A DNA stretch of 64,000 bases from Labia minor (GCA_963082975.1 OY720346.1:43253296-43317295), one strand, 5' to 3'; shown: positions 37,166 to 49,014, counted from the stretch's first letter. Program-made: numbers and translations. The notes: generated from the sequence alone by a model not told the origin.

Positions 37166-37738
37166 TAAAAAAACCCCTCTGACTTTTGTACGTCCTACAC
37201 AAGGACAACGCCTATCAAGTCGGTTATATCAGGGCTTCTTAAACTGTGGGTCGCGACCCCCAGGGGGGTCGCGAGACTACTGAAAGGGGGTCGCAAAGAT
37301 CTGATACTTTTGAATCATTATAAATAAAATTTTAAAATTATTAAATTATATATATGTGAAATGAATGGGTATGTATTCTTTAATCCTTATTTTATTTACA
37401 TTGTAAAATAGTGCGATATTACATCTACATCTACGGTTAATATATATTTCATTATATGGAGGAGGGGGTCGTTTAAAATTTCCTAAGCTTAAAGGGGGTC
37501 GCTATATAAAAAGTTTAAGAAGCCCTGGGTTATATGATCAGTAGAACGGGTCCTATCAACCTTTACCTTGATTTTCTTGATCGGAGGCGCTACTTTTTAT
37601 CAAGTAGCTTCCCAGTTGGGTTGATTCCGTCCCATAAACCCCAGCTAGAGAAATTCCCTTGCCAGGCACGGGACTTAAACCCGGGCCTACGAGAATGGGT
37701 GAAGGCGACGCTAGCCTCTCACTCTGTGGCGTGGTGTA
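37166..37738 (-). mobile_element. SINE-1 copy split by a hAT MITE
   Basis: On the minus strand the head has GAGTGAGAGGCTAGCGTCG (A-box-like) and CCCGGGTTTAAGTCCCGTG (B-box-like). The body continues with GGTTTATGGGACGGAATCAA and CGCCTCCGATCAAGAAAATC. It is interrupted at GGTTATAT by the MITE at 37230-37527 and resumes to GTCAGAGG plus a T-run. It is collinear with 20726-21005. Confidence 0.8.
37230..37527. mobile_element. hAT-type MITE, 298 bp, second family
   Basis: The ends CAGGGCTTCTTAAACT form a 16-base inverted repeat, flanked by a perfect 8-bp duplication, GGTTATAT (37222-37229 and 37528-37535). The inner sequence, with repeated GGGGGTCGC words near both ends, differs from the 35674 MITE, so it belongs to another member of the same branch. 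No coding sequence. Confidence 0.92.
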
Positions 37739-38063
37739 TGAAATAAACGAGAGCAAAAAAAATATTGCACAAGTATAAATTATTTATGATAAATAATTTA
37801 TACTTTTTTAAAGAAAGGGTGATGATAGTTGTCGAGTATCTCAGTAAATTAGAATAATATCAATAAAAACTTACCAGTGTACGATTGAATGGCAATGATG
37901 CCGTGAGAGAGTATTAGTGTGTGCGCACTCCTTCATGGACACTGACTGACTGAGTGAACGACTCCTTGATTTCTTTAATTCACTTTTTAACAGATTATTT
38001 CAATAGATCATATCTTTTATTCTCTGATATGAATGATGAATATAATATATTGCGCATTATATA

Positions 38064-38290
38064 TCTTATATATAAAATTCTCGTGTCACAAAACTTTGAA
38101 ATCATACTCCTCCGAAACGGCTTGACCGATTCTTATGAAATTTTTTATGTATATTCAGTAGGTCTCAGGGCATGTCAGACTTCCTTTAGAAAATCGCTAA
38201 TTGGTAAGGTGTGTCCAGGAAATGCTAATTAATTAAAAATAGTTTAGTTACCATACTAGCTCATAGAGGCGCTGGTGGCAAAAATTTGAA
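38064..38290 (+). mobile_element. Helitron 5' end fragment, second family
   Basis: TCTTATATATAAAATTCTCG after A is followed by CTCCGAAACGGCTTGACCGA and TCTTATGAAATTTTTTATG. I recognise this combination from 5' regions of arthropod Helitrons. No matching 3' end was found; at about 38328 the sequence changes to a tRNA-like segment. Confidence 0.6.
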
Positions 38291-38327
38291 ATCTTATATA
38301 TACCCTTATAAGAAGCTTCTAAACAAA

Positions 38328-38410
38328 AGCGGTTCCTGGCCGAGCGAGCTAGCGCGTCTTCTTATGACTTTGCACCCTGAGTTCGAAACTTGCAAAGGCA
38401 CATTTTTTTC
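38328..38410 (+). repeat. tRNA-like segment, probable SINE head
   Basis: CCTGGCCGAGCGAGCTAGCG (A-box-like) and CCTGAGTTCGAAACTTGC (B-box-like) are spaced about 35 bases apart and run into a T-rich tail. The acceptor stem does not pair. Only one copy is in the window. Confidence 0.5.
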
Positions 38411-38462
38411 TTTAAGTATTATATATTTTTTTTTAAAATTTATTAATTTTTATTATTTTAAT

Positions 38463-38600
38463 ATTTTATTAAATTAAATTTTATTATTAAAATAATTTTA
38501 TTTTATTAAATTAAATTTTATTATTAAAATAATTTTATTTTATTAAATTAAATTTTATTATTAAAATAATTTTATTTTATTAAATTATAATATTAAATTT
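38463..38600. repeat. 37-bp A+T tandem repeat, about 3.5 units
   Basis: The unit AAATTAAATTTTATTATTAA and its continuation starts at 38471, 38508 and 38545 with near-identical copies. Confidence 0.9.
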
Positions 38601-38832
38601 TATTTTATTAAATTAATAATTATGTCAATTAATTTTTTCTGCATAAATAAACATATATAAAAAACTATATAAAATTTGAATTTTCATTCATTCATTTAAA
38701 ATGATATTAAAATATTCCTTTGAAATATAATAAATAATTAAATTAATCCCTACTAGGGCCTCGGGGGGGGGGGGGGGGGAAGGTAACTTTCTCTTTTTGG
38801 AAAAACCCATATTGCCTTCCCCAGCTCGACTA

Positions 38833-40522
38833 TCTATATATAAAAAAAAGGTTTTTGTCTGCATATTGCTCAGAATTTAAAAATTATTATAATATTTCAC
38901 TTTTTATTTTAAATTCTAATATTTAAATATCAATTAAATTAAATAATTTATTCTAAAAGTTCTCATTTAAATTTATTTAATAAAATATTTAAATCATATT
39001 TAACTTAATTTTTATTTATTCTTTCTATATAATTGAATATTTCTTCTTTTCTATTTGAAAGTGAAAGCTTAAAAAAACTGAATATATTATTTTTAAACTT
39101 TTATCAATACAAAAATATTTTCAAAACTTCAATTAAAATGACAAAATTTTATTATTTTTGTTTTTGTTTCAATTATTAATTACAAATATATTTTAAGTGC
39201 AAAAATGATTTCTTGGTTAATTAAAATATGTTTTTTAGACAAATGATATAAACGAGATGTTTTAAATTTATGTCTTTTTTATATTGAGTATTTTTTTTTA
39301 AAATTAAAATTTGTTTTAAATCAAAATTATTGTATTCTATTATATTTTTTTATTAATAGGCTTCTTTTTTTATTATTAATTTTTAATAAATTCTCTTTTT
39401 TGATATGATATTAATAAAAAATAATATTCAATTGTATTTAAATTTAAAAATTAGAATATTTGAATTTTTTTAAATTTTAACACATGTAATCAATCATATG
39501 GATAACGAATGGAACATTTTGAAAATCAAGTTGGTATTAAATTCAGAAAAAAATACTGATATATAGAATATAATAGACCATTCGAATATAATTTAAAACT
39601 ATTTATCTCCTTTTATTTTAAATTTAAAAAAACGGAGTGTTAAGAAATTAAGATGCCTGGATAGGTAAATGGGCTGGAAGAGGAGGTAATTTATAATTTT
39701 CTTCTAATTCAGATTGAAATTAATGGTGATAAGAAAAAATATTTAGTAACAAAATCTATATACAAAATGTAGAATTTGAATATGTAGAAAAATTGAATGT
39801 AATCACGAAGGATAATAATATTTGAGAAGAATATATATATTTAAATCGAAGTTGTAATCGGGAAACGCCTGTTATCATGCAGTAAAGAGGCTTATCTCAT
39901 CAAAATTATTATCAAAAGGAATCAAAATTAAAATATATAAACCAATTATTTTGCCTGTTGTATTATATGGTTGGGACGCAAGGTCTATGACCCTGGGAGA
40001 TGAGAGTAGATCCAGAGTATTCTTTCCAGCATTTATTGGCCAAAGAAAGATGAGGTCACCGGGGAATGGCGGAGACTGCACATCGAGGAATTGCATGACC
40101 TCTATGCATTTTCAGAAATAGTTAGGGTTAGGCACGGGACGCGGCTAGAATGGGAGAGGAAAAAGATTTTGGATTGTAAAACGTCCGCTTGGAAGACCAA
40201 GGACGTGTAGGAAGGGACGTAAGAGAGATGGGACAAGGGCTCAGGATAGGGACACTTGGAGAAATGTGGTTGCTGCGGCCTAGAACTTTCGAGTTCCTTA
40301 GAGTCACATAGATAGATAGATATAACATATACAATAATAATATATATAATTAATTTAGTGATTAAATTAAAATGTATTTTAAATAAGAACACAAAAAGAA
40401 ATGAATGTTTTATGTAATATACTGATTGAAACAAAATGGATGAAAACCTTTTACTCGGGGGGTACAGGGGGCGGAGCCCCCGTCTAGGTGCGGAGAGCGC
40501 CGAAGGCGCTCGGGGCAGCTAG
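38833..40522 (+). mobile_element. Non-autonomous Helitron, copy 3 (1.69 kb)
   Basis: The 5' end TCTATATATAAAAAAAAGG follows A. Shared blocks CTGCATATTGCTCAGAATTT and TTTATTCTAAAAGTTCTCAT follow. The 3' end is GAGCGCCGAAGGCGCTC with CGGGGCAGCTAG and T. It lacks the (GTCT)n block and much of the reverse transcriptase part, so it is the most deleted of the four long copies while keeping both termini. Confidence 0.82.
39715..40325 (+). pseudogene. LINE fragment in Helitron copy 3
   Basis: Starts at the KKYLV-type block, followed by VEFEYVEKLN and RLISSKLLSKG. LYGWDARSMTLGDESRSRVF follows, then a deletion to FFPAFIGQRK, all in broken frames. The tail CACATAGATAGATAGATATA is followed at once by Helitron 3' sequence. 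No reverse transcriptase catalytic loop is left. Confidence 0.75.
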
Positions 40523-40541
40523 TATATATATATATATAATT

Positions 40542-40795
40542 GTATAAATAACTACATTATATTTAGATAATGACTCATATAAATTTGTCTCTATAATATT
40601 ATTACATTCAACACATGAATTATATCTTCAATATTAAACAGATTATATTAATATCTATAATAATGAGTATATCGTTATTTAAAGACAAGCATTATGAATG
40701 TCATATTTGTATTTATTTATAAATAAGAATTAAAAATCACAAGGAGCAAAAGTAGCTATAGTGATTATTTTTTCGTTTCTTTTTTTAATTCAAGA
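40542..40795. repeat. Dispersed repeat, part X, copy 2
   Basis: Matches 4483-4735 in the same orientation over about 250 bases (TCGTTATTTAAAGACAAGCA, TTATTTTTTCGTTTCTTTTT). It begins about 20 bases after the end of Helitron copy 3. Confidence 0.75.
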
Positions 40796-40869
40796 AAAAA
40801 AAAATATTTGAAAAAAATTAAATCAAATAAGAAAATTATTTATTTTTTAAAATAGAATGATGAATAAAA

Positions 40870-41040
40870 TTAATTTTTTTCAATCATTTTAATGAAAATT
40901 AATGTATATGTGAATACACATATTTATGTAGAGAGTATATAGTATATCAACACAAATAGTAAAAATCAAATTTGAAAAAAAGAATTGAGTTCCCTTTACC
41001 ATTGTTCAGAAAAAAGAAAAAGAATCCCATATTAGGACTA
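40870..41040. repeat. Dispersed repeat, part Y, second locus
   Basis: Shares ATATTTATGTAGAGAGTATA-type and TTCCCTTTACCATTGTTCAG-type sequence with 4060-4180. Here Y follows X; at 4 kb Y precedes X. Confidence 0.5.
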
Positions 41041-41054
41041 TATATATAATAATA

Positions 41055-41626
41055 GTTAAAATGGTAATTATTTAAAAAACAAGAATCTCCAGGGATATGG
41101 ATGAAACTTTACCTGTGGATTCTTTATTTAATTCAAAAGAAACTTTTCTCATAAAATTTTTCTCGATTTCTACTAGTTTACGAGATAAACATTTGCATAT
41201 AAATCCATCGATATTCTATTTAGCGACCATGTTTTATTATTTAATCTGCAGAGGGCTTTACTAATTTTCGGTTTTTTTCAGTCGATTTGGTTATATGCAA
41301 ATATTAAAAAATTAATTAATTAAATAATATTTCTATATCCAAACCAACTGTAAAAAAAAACCGGAAATGAATGAATAGGAAATTAGGTAATAATTATAAA
41401 TATATATAATTCTTGAGACCAAATTCATAAAACAATTATAAAAATGGCTTTCAAACTGAATGTTAATGGGCTAATTATATGCATATTTTAATCATTTTTA
41501 TCTCGTCAACTAGAAGAGACGGGAAAAATTTTATAAGAAAAGTTTTTTTGAATTAAACAAGAAATCTACAGGTAAAGTTTCATCCAAATCCCTGGACATT
41601 CCCGTTTTGTTAATAATTACTACCGT
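41055..41626. mobile_element. Repeat C, copy 2
   Basis: Inverted arms of about 130 bases as in copy 1: GGTAATTATTTAAAAAACAA, GAAACTTTACCTGTGGATTC ... AAATCTACAGGTAAAGTTTC, AACAAAACGGGAATGTCC in inverse. The interior again has CTGCAGAGGGCTTTACTAAT. Two copies with matching ends support a mobile family. Confidence 0.7.
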
Positions 41627-41629
41627 AAA

Positions 41630-43401
41630 AATTTAATATTATTTTATTTTACTTATTCTAATAATATTAATTTTTAGATATATCTTAATCTCGTCACAAC
41701 TGCCAAAATGTACATGTATATTTGAATATTAAGAATGCGTGTTTGTTACAAAATGGAGTGCGGAGAAATAATTATAGTTTATATAAAATATAGATTTACT
41801 CAATAAATTTAATTAATCGTGAATATTGCAAATTCATACTAGATAGATAAGCAGGTAATAATGATAAATAGGTATTAACGAGAATTGCGCTGTTATATAT
41901 ATATATATATATATCGTTCTAGATATGTATAAAATTCCAATCCTAATTTAATCATTTTTATATACATTCTTTAATTAAAATTCTTTTCAAGTTAATGTTT
42001 CAACGGAAAATCTCTACCAACCCCCCCCCCCCCTCTACTCGTTTTACTGACAATCGTCAAAAATGGTTTCATTATCAATTGACTGCCAAAAGAGGAGGAA
42101 AATAAAATAAAAAATAAAATAATCCCCTTCAATTAAAAAAAAGAGAACCTAGGAACATCTCTTTACTTATTTTCTGGTGCCAGTTAACAGGTGGTAAATG
42201 TTTTTTTTTTGGCCAACATCCAAAAAAAATATAATAAAAAAATATCACTTTTTTACATTGATTAATACTTTGATTTATTATTGTATATAGATATATAATA
42301 TAAAATTAAATATTTAATACATATATTGAATAAATATTGTTTATATATACTTTACATTATTAGAAAAGAAAAAAAAATTTATTATCAAAAATAAATGTGA
42401 AATCAAAGGTGAAACAGTCAAGAAATATATATATATATATATAACAAACAAATAGAAAATATTAGTCTGACATGGAAAAGGCTTCCGTTGTCGTCTTCTA
42501 AACCTTATTCAGCTCCTTTTAGTCTCACTCCCACCACCTACCCACTCATACTCCTTTCAGTAGATCCTGAGGCAAAAAGCTTTACCCCCTACCCTAACTC
42601 CCCCCTTTAACCATACCTCTTGAGATCGATAACGCGGTACGTTGCTTGAGTTCAGGTGTGACCGTCCAGGTTGCTATAGAAACACACAGGGCACCCCCAG
42701 GGTGATAGAAAAGTGTTCCTTTTTTTTATTTTTATTTTTTTTTTTTTTGAGAAAGTAGCAGAGATATGTGATGAAAGTGGAATGGGGAATTTGGAGAAAT
42801 GAAAACAGAGACTGTATAATATAATACCTACATATACATATTAAAAAAAGAGACGAACTAAAAACCAAAGAAAATTAAATAAGTATTTTACATTTAAAAA
42901 AATATTTCTTTTTATTAATTTGAATTTTAATTAAATTATTTTAATTTTTTTGTTTTTTTTTTCATTTTACATTTTTAAGATAATTATTATCAATTTTTTT
43001 TTAATTAGTATTATTATAAGGATAATAATAATTATTGATATAATTGTTTAATAAATGTAAATTATTGTTACTTATTAAATTTAAAAAAAATAAAAAAGAG
43101 AACGAAAAACACGGGATGATATTCAAAATTAAAATAAAAAATATTATATAAAATGAAATGAGATATTTGTTTTATGTTACTCCAAGAATGAGAAGATAAT
43201 AATTTATAAAGATTAAGATTAAATGAAAGAGATTTTCGTTCTATTTCATCGAAAACTTTGTAAATTTCTTAACCTAACCTCCACTTTTCTCCCACACCAT
43301 CTCTTAATTTCTTAAAGTATCATTATTTTAAGCTGGATGGTTAATTTACGAGCGTTAATTTAAGTTTGTAACTTAATAGCAAACCATCCTTCTCTATCTA
43401 T

Positions 43402-43439
<38 letters not shown>

Positions 43440-43580
43440 CCTCGCCTCATCTCTTTTACACTACCGAGATATAAAAAAATCACTTATACTTTTAATATAT
43501 AAAAAAAATCCAACCGCAATATAAAAACAATTCTCCATCAATTCAGACATTACCAATAAATAATCTAATGAAAAACTATA
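41630..43580. other. Mixed A+T-rich DNA with a G+C-richer island
   Basis: Contains a C-run at about 42020-42032 and an island at 42460-42720 with CCCCC and CACC words. (TA)n lies at 43408-43436. No gene is supported. Confidence 0.5.
43408..43436. repeat. (TA)n microsatellite
   Basis: About 28 bases of alternating T and A. Confidence 0.9.
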
Positions 43581-43584
43581 AAAA

Positions 43585-43858
43585 AAACCTGGAGTGTCTC
43601 CACTCGACAATCTCGCAAATTTGAATTGGATTAATTAAGATATATTATATTTAAATTAAACTTAATTAATTAAATTATAAATTAAAATTAATAAATAATA
43701 TAAAAAAATGAAATCGTGGTAGGTAATGGTCCAGCAACACACACACACACATTTATATATATATTTTTCTCAACCTGAGTGAAAATGATTCAGGGACCTT
43801 CAAAACGTATAAAAACATCAAAATCTCGATATCGAAAATTTCTGTGATAGTAAAAATT
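43585..43858 (-). repeat. Repeat A, copy 3, internally deleted
   Basis: CTGGAGTGTCTCCACTCGAC at one end and CATCAAAATCTCGATATCGA at the other match repeat A. The central blocks between the A+T-rich part and the AC repeat are missing. Confidence 0.6.
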
Positions 43859-44032
43859 AATATTAATTTCATTAAAATTAATATATTAAATTCATTAATT
43901 TCATCATATATATATATATCTATATATATAAAAAAAGGTTTTTGTCTGCACATTGCTCAGAATTTAAAAATTTTTGCATATCTTCGCGTTTCATGACCCC
44001 TAGAATCCAAAAGTGACTTTAGAATTTTTCAC

Positions 44033-44086
<54 letters not shown>
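44033..44086. repeat. (GTCT)n microsatellite inside Helitron copy 4
   Basis: About 54 bases of GTCT, longer than the 34 bases at the same site in copy 1. Confidence 0.95.
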
Positions 44087-44087
<1 letters not shown>

Positions 44088-46012
44088 CGGAAAATTACTA
44101 TTTTATAGACTCAGAATTGGCTGAACCGATTTCTTTGAAATTACATCACAATATTCTTATATACCTCTAGAGTAACATAGGCTATAAATTTTATTAATAT
44201 CTTATCAATAACCGCAGAAATTAATTTTTTAAAGTTTATATAATTCTCCGTGTTGTTCATTCAAGAGCAGCTCGCGGCTCACTGTCGGCCTAGCGGAATC
44301 ATTTCAAACAATGAATTATCATAGAGATTCCCAATCGAAGAATTATTATAATATTTCCCTTTTTATTTTAAATTCTAATATACAAATATCAATTCAATTA
44401 AATAATTTATTCTAAAAGTTCTCAATTTAATTAAAATATTTATTAGATCATATTTTTATCTTAAATTATTTTTTATTTAATTGAATATTTCTTCTTTTCT
44501 ATAATATATATATAATAATATATAAATTTTATCATTGAATAATAAAAAAAAATATTATTTAACCTGAATTAAAATGACTGAATTATATTATCTTTGTTTT
44601 TTATTTTAATTTAATTACTCTATTATTAATTACTAAATATATATATATATTATATAAAAATTAAAATATGATGATATAAAGTTGTTTTAAATTTTTGACA
44701 TTTTTAAATTGGATATATTTTTTAAATTTATTAAAATGTTTTTTTTATTTATTATGTTTAAAAGATTCATTTTTATCATGTGATATTAATAAAAAATAAC
44801 GATGCTCTGTGCAAGTCGAATCATGTTGCACATAATTAAATAACAATTGCCAAACAAAGAATATAATATTTTTTTAAATTCTTATATTTAAATATCATTT
44901 CAATTAAATAATTCATTCTAAAAGGTCTCATTTTAATTAATTTAATAAAATAATTAAATCACCATTCAATTTTTTATTAATAGGCTTCTTTTTTTATTTT
45001 TAATTTTTAATAAATTCTCTTTTTTTGATATGATATTAATAAAAAATAATATTAAATTGTTTATATAAATATAAAAATTAGAATATTTGATTTTTTTAAA
45101 TTTTAACACATGTAATCAATCATATGCATTAAGAATGGAAAATTTTTAAAATCAACTTGCTATTAAATTCAGAAAAAAAATACTGATATATAGAATATAT
45201 AGACTATTCGAATATAATTTAAAACTCTTTCTCTCCTTCTATTTTAAATTAAAAAAACGGAGTTTTAAGAAATTTAGATGCCATATGCAACATGGGTGGG
45301 TAAATGAATTGGGCTGGAAGAGGAGGCAATTTATAATTTTCTTCTAATTCAGATTTAGGACAAATCGTACAACATTATATCAAATCTCGCTAAGAACATT
45401 CAATATTTTTGTACACAAAATATTCAGAGTATTGGCTAAGCGTATCACTCACAATCAGTTTATATTGAAATTTAATTAAATTAACAAAGTAAAAATTTTT
45501 ATTTGTTTATATTTTATTATAATGAATCAAAAAAAATTAAATATATAGATCACATGATTAAGAGAAGCAAAAAACTTGACAGAAAATAACTGTTGGATGG
45601 AGGTCGGACATGACAGAAACTGTAAGCGAAATCTTCATATTGCGACGAATAATTTTCAAATCCCCTAGCACCACAGAATTAGATAAGTTTATTTTAAGGG
45701 AGGAAAATAACTATGATCTAAAAAAATTAATAAATGAACTTAATAATAAAAAAACAAATAAATCAATTAATTTAAATTAATACTATTAATGAATGTATAT
45801 ATTGTTAATTTATCTATAGTTTTATCTATACTTTTATACCGTTAATTTTAATAAATTTTCTCAAGTCTCTATTTTTGCATTTTCCCAAGTTTCATTATAA
45901 TTAAAAATATTCAATAATAATCTAGCAATGAAAATAAAATATCAAAATGTAATGATCAAGAAATATTATACTTTATTTCACTATAATAACATAGAAAATA
46001 CTTAAGAACCAT

Positions 46013-47012
46013 AGGCGGTGGAAATATTAGGAGATATCATTGCGGGTTAAGGCCAAATCGATCAACATTAATTAAGATATTTTCATTATGACAGATATTA
46101 GGAAAAAAACTGCGAATTCAATATTTCTGTTCACTAATTATTTGTAGACTTTAGTAAAACATACACATGACTCAATATAGATCAGCATAAACTTTTTCAA
46201 ATTTTGATCTTCAAATTTTTCTTGAAGGTAGTAAAGAAAGAATAAGATGAAGAAATCAATTGTAAAATGTTAGGTTACCCAGACGACTTAAATATAATAG
46301 GAGATTAGGAAATTGCAATTGCAGATAGCGAGGAAAAATTAATGGAGGTTTGAAATTAATAGTGATAAGAAAAAATATTTAGTAACAAAGAGGAAGAGTA
46401 TTGACATACAAAATCTTAAGATACAAAATGTAGAATTTGAATATGTAGAAAAATTGAATGTAATCACGAAGGATAATAATATTTGAGAAGAATTTAAATC
46501 GGGGTTGCAATCGGGAAACGCCTGTTATCTTGCAATAAAGAGGCTTATCTCTTCAAAATTATTATCAAAGGGAATATATAAAAAAATTATTTTGCCTGTT
46601 GCATTATATGGGTGGGAGGCATGGTCTATGACCCTGGGAGATGAGAGTAGATTCAGAGTGTTTGAGAATAGGATTCTTCCCTGCATTTATTGGCCAAAGA
46701 AAGATGAGGTCACCGGGGAATGGGGGAGACAGCATAACAAGAAATTGCATGGTCTCTCTGCATCTTCAGAAATAGTTAGGGTTATAAAAGGGAAAAAGCT
46801 GCGATAGGCAGGGCACGTGGCTAGAATGGGAGAGGAAAAAGATATTGGTGGGAAGACCGATTGGAAAACGTCCGCTTGGAAAACCAATGACGCGTAGGAA
46901 GGGACGTAAGAGAGATGGAACAAGGGCTCAGGATAGGGACACTTGGAGAAATGTGGTTGTTGCGGCTAAGAACTTTCGAGTATCTTTGAGCCACATAGGT
47001 AGATAGATATAA
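46013..47012 (+). pseudogene. LINE reverse transcriptase and C-terminal fragment in Helitron copy 4
   Basis: Same extent as in copy 1. The catalytic loop reads GYPDDLNII in place of YADD. An open frame at 46505-46807 (100 codons) runs from SGNACYLAIKRLISSKLLSK through LYGWEAWSMTLGDESRFRVF to GEWGRQHNKKLHGLSAS and stops before the LRWAGH-type block, where a TAG interrupts. The tail is AGGTAGATAGATATA. The parallel break-points in copies 1 and 4 show that the LINE piece was already in the Helitron when it was copied. Confidence 0.82.
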
Positions 47013-47242
47013 CATATACAATAATAATATATATAATTAATATAGTGATTAAATTAAAATATATTTTTTAAATAAGAACACAAAAAGAAATGAATGTTTT
47101 ATGTAATATACTGATTGAAACAAAATGGATGAAAACCTTTTACTACTTTCAACCACCAAATACTATGTACCACTCGGGGGTACAGGGGGCGGAGCCCCCG
47201 TCTAGGTGTGAAGAGCGCCGAAGGCGCTCTGAGCAGCTAGTA

Positions 47243-47244
<2 letters not shown>

Positions 47245-47283
<39 letters not shown>

Positions 47284-48365
47284 TACGTAAAAAACCTGTA
47301 AATCAATATAAAATATTAATAGATATTTCCTAAAATTATCGGAAATTAAAATTATATCGATTTATTTATATGATAAATTAATAATTTGTAAAAGTGAAAA
47401 AGTGTATAAGGGAGTGGAGATGTGGAGGGGGATATGGAAAGGGGAAGTGGTTGCGGGAGGCCGGTAATGAATGAGAAAAGGTCAATTGCAATTGAATTGA
47501 TTCAAAACAAATATTGAAATGATCATTTGATGGTCATTAATCATTGATAAACACCAACAAGCAACAAAGATATGTCTATATATATATAAATTGTTGAATT
47601 CGCATTGGTCACCCACCACAATTCAATTCAATGCGGTTTTGTCACATTTGTTCCCATCCATTTACAATATCATTATCATTCATTTTCGTCATTTCTACTC
47701 CTACTCCTTTTGATACTCCTACTCCCATATCTATATAGGTAATGGTTTCTGTTATATTATTATATTATAGTATTATTATATATACGAATAGAAATAGAAG
47801 GAAGGCTGGGGATGAAATTGCGGTTGGATAATCGTAGAATAAATTGAGCCACGAGATGGCCAACAAACACGCCACATTCACTTTGCGCTTTTCGCTAAAA
47901 TTACAATTCAAGTACACAAAAGCACTTGTTTACATTGTTGTTTGCTCCTTATACCACATATTGGTATATATATATATATACTTCACGCTTTCTTCTCTGC
48001 TGACTCTAACCTTCTCTTTTATATTGTTCAAACAAATACAATTCATATATATATATATTTAATATACCATATGTAATATTTTTTTCTAAATTGTTATATT
48101 TATACCTATATATAGTATAGTATATATAAATATATTTTTTAGATAAAATAGAAAAAAGGAGGAATAGGTCGTGAAAGCCTCAATTTAATTGGAAATCAAT
48201 ATTTAACATTGAAAATCTGTATAAAAAATAAGTAATAGATAGAATTTAATTTTTTGTTTGTTACAGTAAAAAATTTAATGCCACGCAATTATAGGAAACC
48301 AATAATTAGTGATTTTGTTAGTGTTCAATATATTAATACATATTTATATACTAATATATATCATC
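47245..48365. other. Mixed DNA, no gene recognised
   Basis: Begins with a (TAA)n tract next to the Helitron end, and has a higher-G+C island at about 47400-47720. No gene is seen. Confidence 0.5.
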
Positions 48366-48369
48366 TGTT

Positions 48370-49010
48370 CCTCTACTGATCTCGAAAGCTGTTGGCCGCA
48401 GCAATCACACACTTCATCAAGTGTATCTATCCTGAGCTACTTCCATCCAACTCTTACCTTCTCTCATCTCTCTCACGACCCTTCCTACATTGTCCACCCA
48501 CCCCATCCTTTCCCAACCAGTTCCACTCATCGTATTCTTAGTCTTCCAAGTCGTGGTTTCCCAATCGGTCTCCCCACCAATATAATTTTCCCCAGTCTTT
48601 CATCTTCCATTTTTGCCACGTGTCCTGCCCATCGCCAATTTCTTGATTTTATGACTCTATGTCTGAAGATGCTTAGAGGACATGCAGGCTATCTCATTCC
48701 TCATCTTTCTTTGGACTATAAATTCTCAGAAAAATCCTATTTTCAAATACTCTAAATCAGCTCTGGTCTCCCAAGATCATAAACCATACTTCACACCCAC
48801 AATACAATACAATATAAGATAATTGTTTTATATATTTTAATTTTGATTACCATTGATAATAATTTTGACAAGATAAGCCCATTTACTTCATGATAACAGG
48901 CGATACTCAATTACAACCTTGATTTAAATTCTTCTCGAATATTTTTATCCTTCGTGATTACAGAATCCAAATATTTAAATTTGTCTATATTTTTATTTGT
49001 AATATATGTG
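48370..49010 (-). pseudogene. LINE 3' fragment, free-standing, copy c
   Basis: On the minus strand the order is the FKYLDSVITKDKN-type block, then a VVLWV-CEVWFMILGD-type region, then RNWRWAGHVAKMEDERLGKI and LVGRPIGKPRLGRLR. It ends with a short ATAGATA-poor tail near 48370. A duplicated piece with GWVDNVGRVVREMREG follows the GRP block. Plus-strand frames here (48309-48755) are shadows. It is more diverged than the other copies, hence older. Confidence 0.7.
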
Positions 49011-49014
49011 CCAC

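Larger units (their letters stand above)
43919..47240 (+). mobile_element. Non-autonomous Helitron, copy 4 (longest, 3.32 kb)
   Basis: The 5' end TCTATATATATAAAAAAAGG follows A, and the 3' end is GAGCGCCGAAGGCGCTC, TGAGCAGCTAG, then T. It has all the blocks found piecemeal in the other copies: the (GTCT)n tract, the GAACCGATTTCTTTGAAATT block, a GAGCAGCTCGCGGCTCACTG block, the A+T-rich middle, a LINE fragment and the G+C-rich 3' end. There is no Rep or helicase frame, so it cannot move itself. It is the best template for the family consensus. Confidence 0.87.

Noticed and set aside
38328-38410. Functional tRNA gene on the plus strand
   Set aside because: No acceptor pairing; a T-rich tail follows directly.
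42670-42683. RFX-type X-box GTTGCTATAGAAAC
   Set aside because: It fits the degenerate consensus, but with that degeneracy one or two matches are expected by chance in 64 kb, and no gene lies nearby.
48309-48755. 148-codon plus-strand frame
   Set aside because: Antisense shadow of the LINE fragment at 48370-49010, whose protein similarity is on the minus strand.
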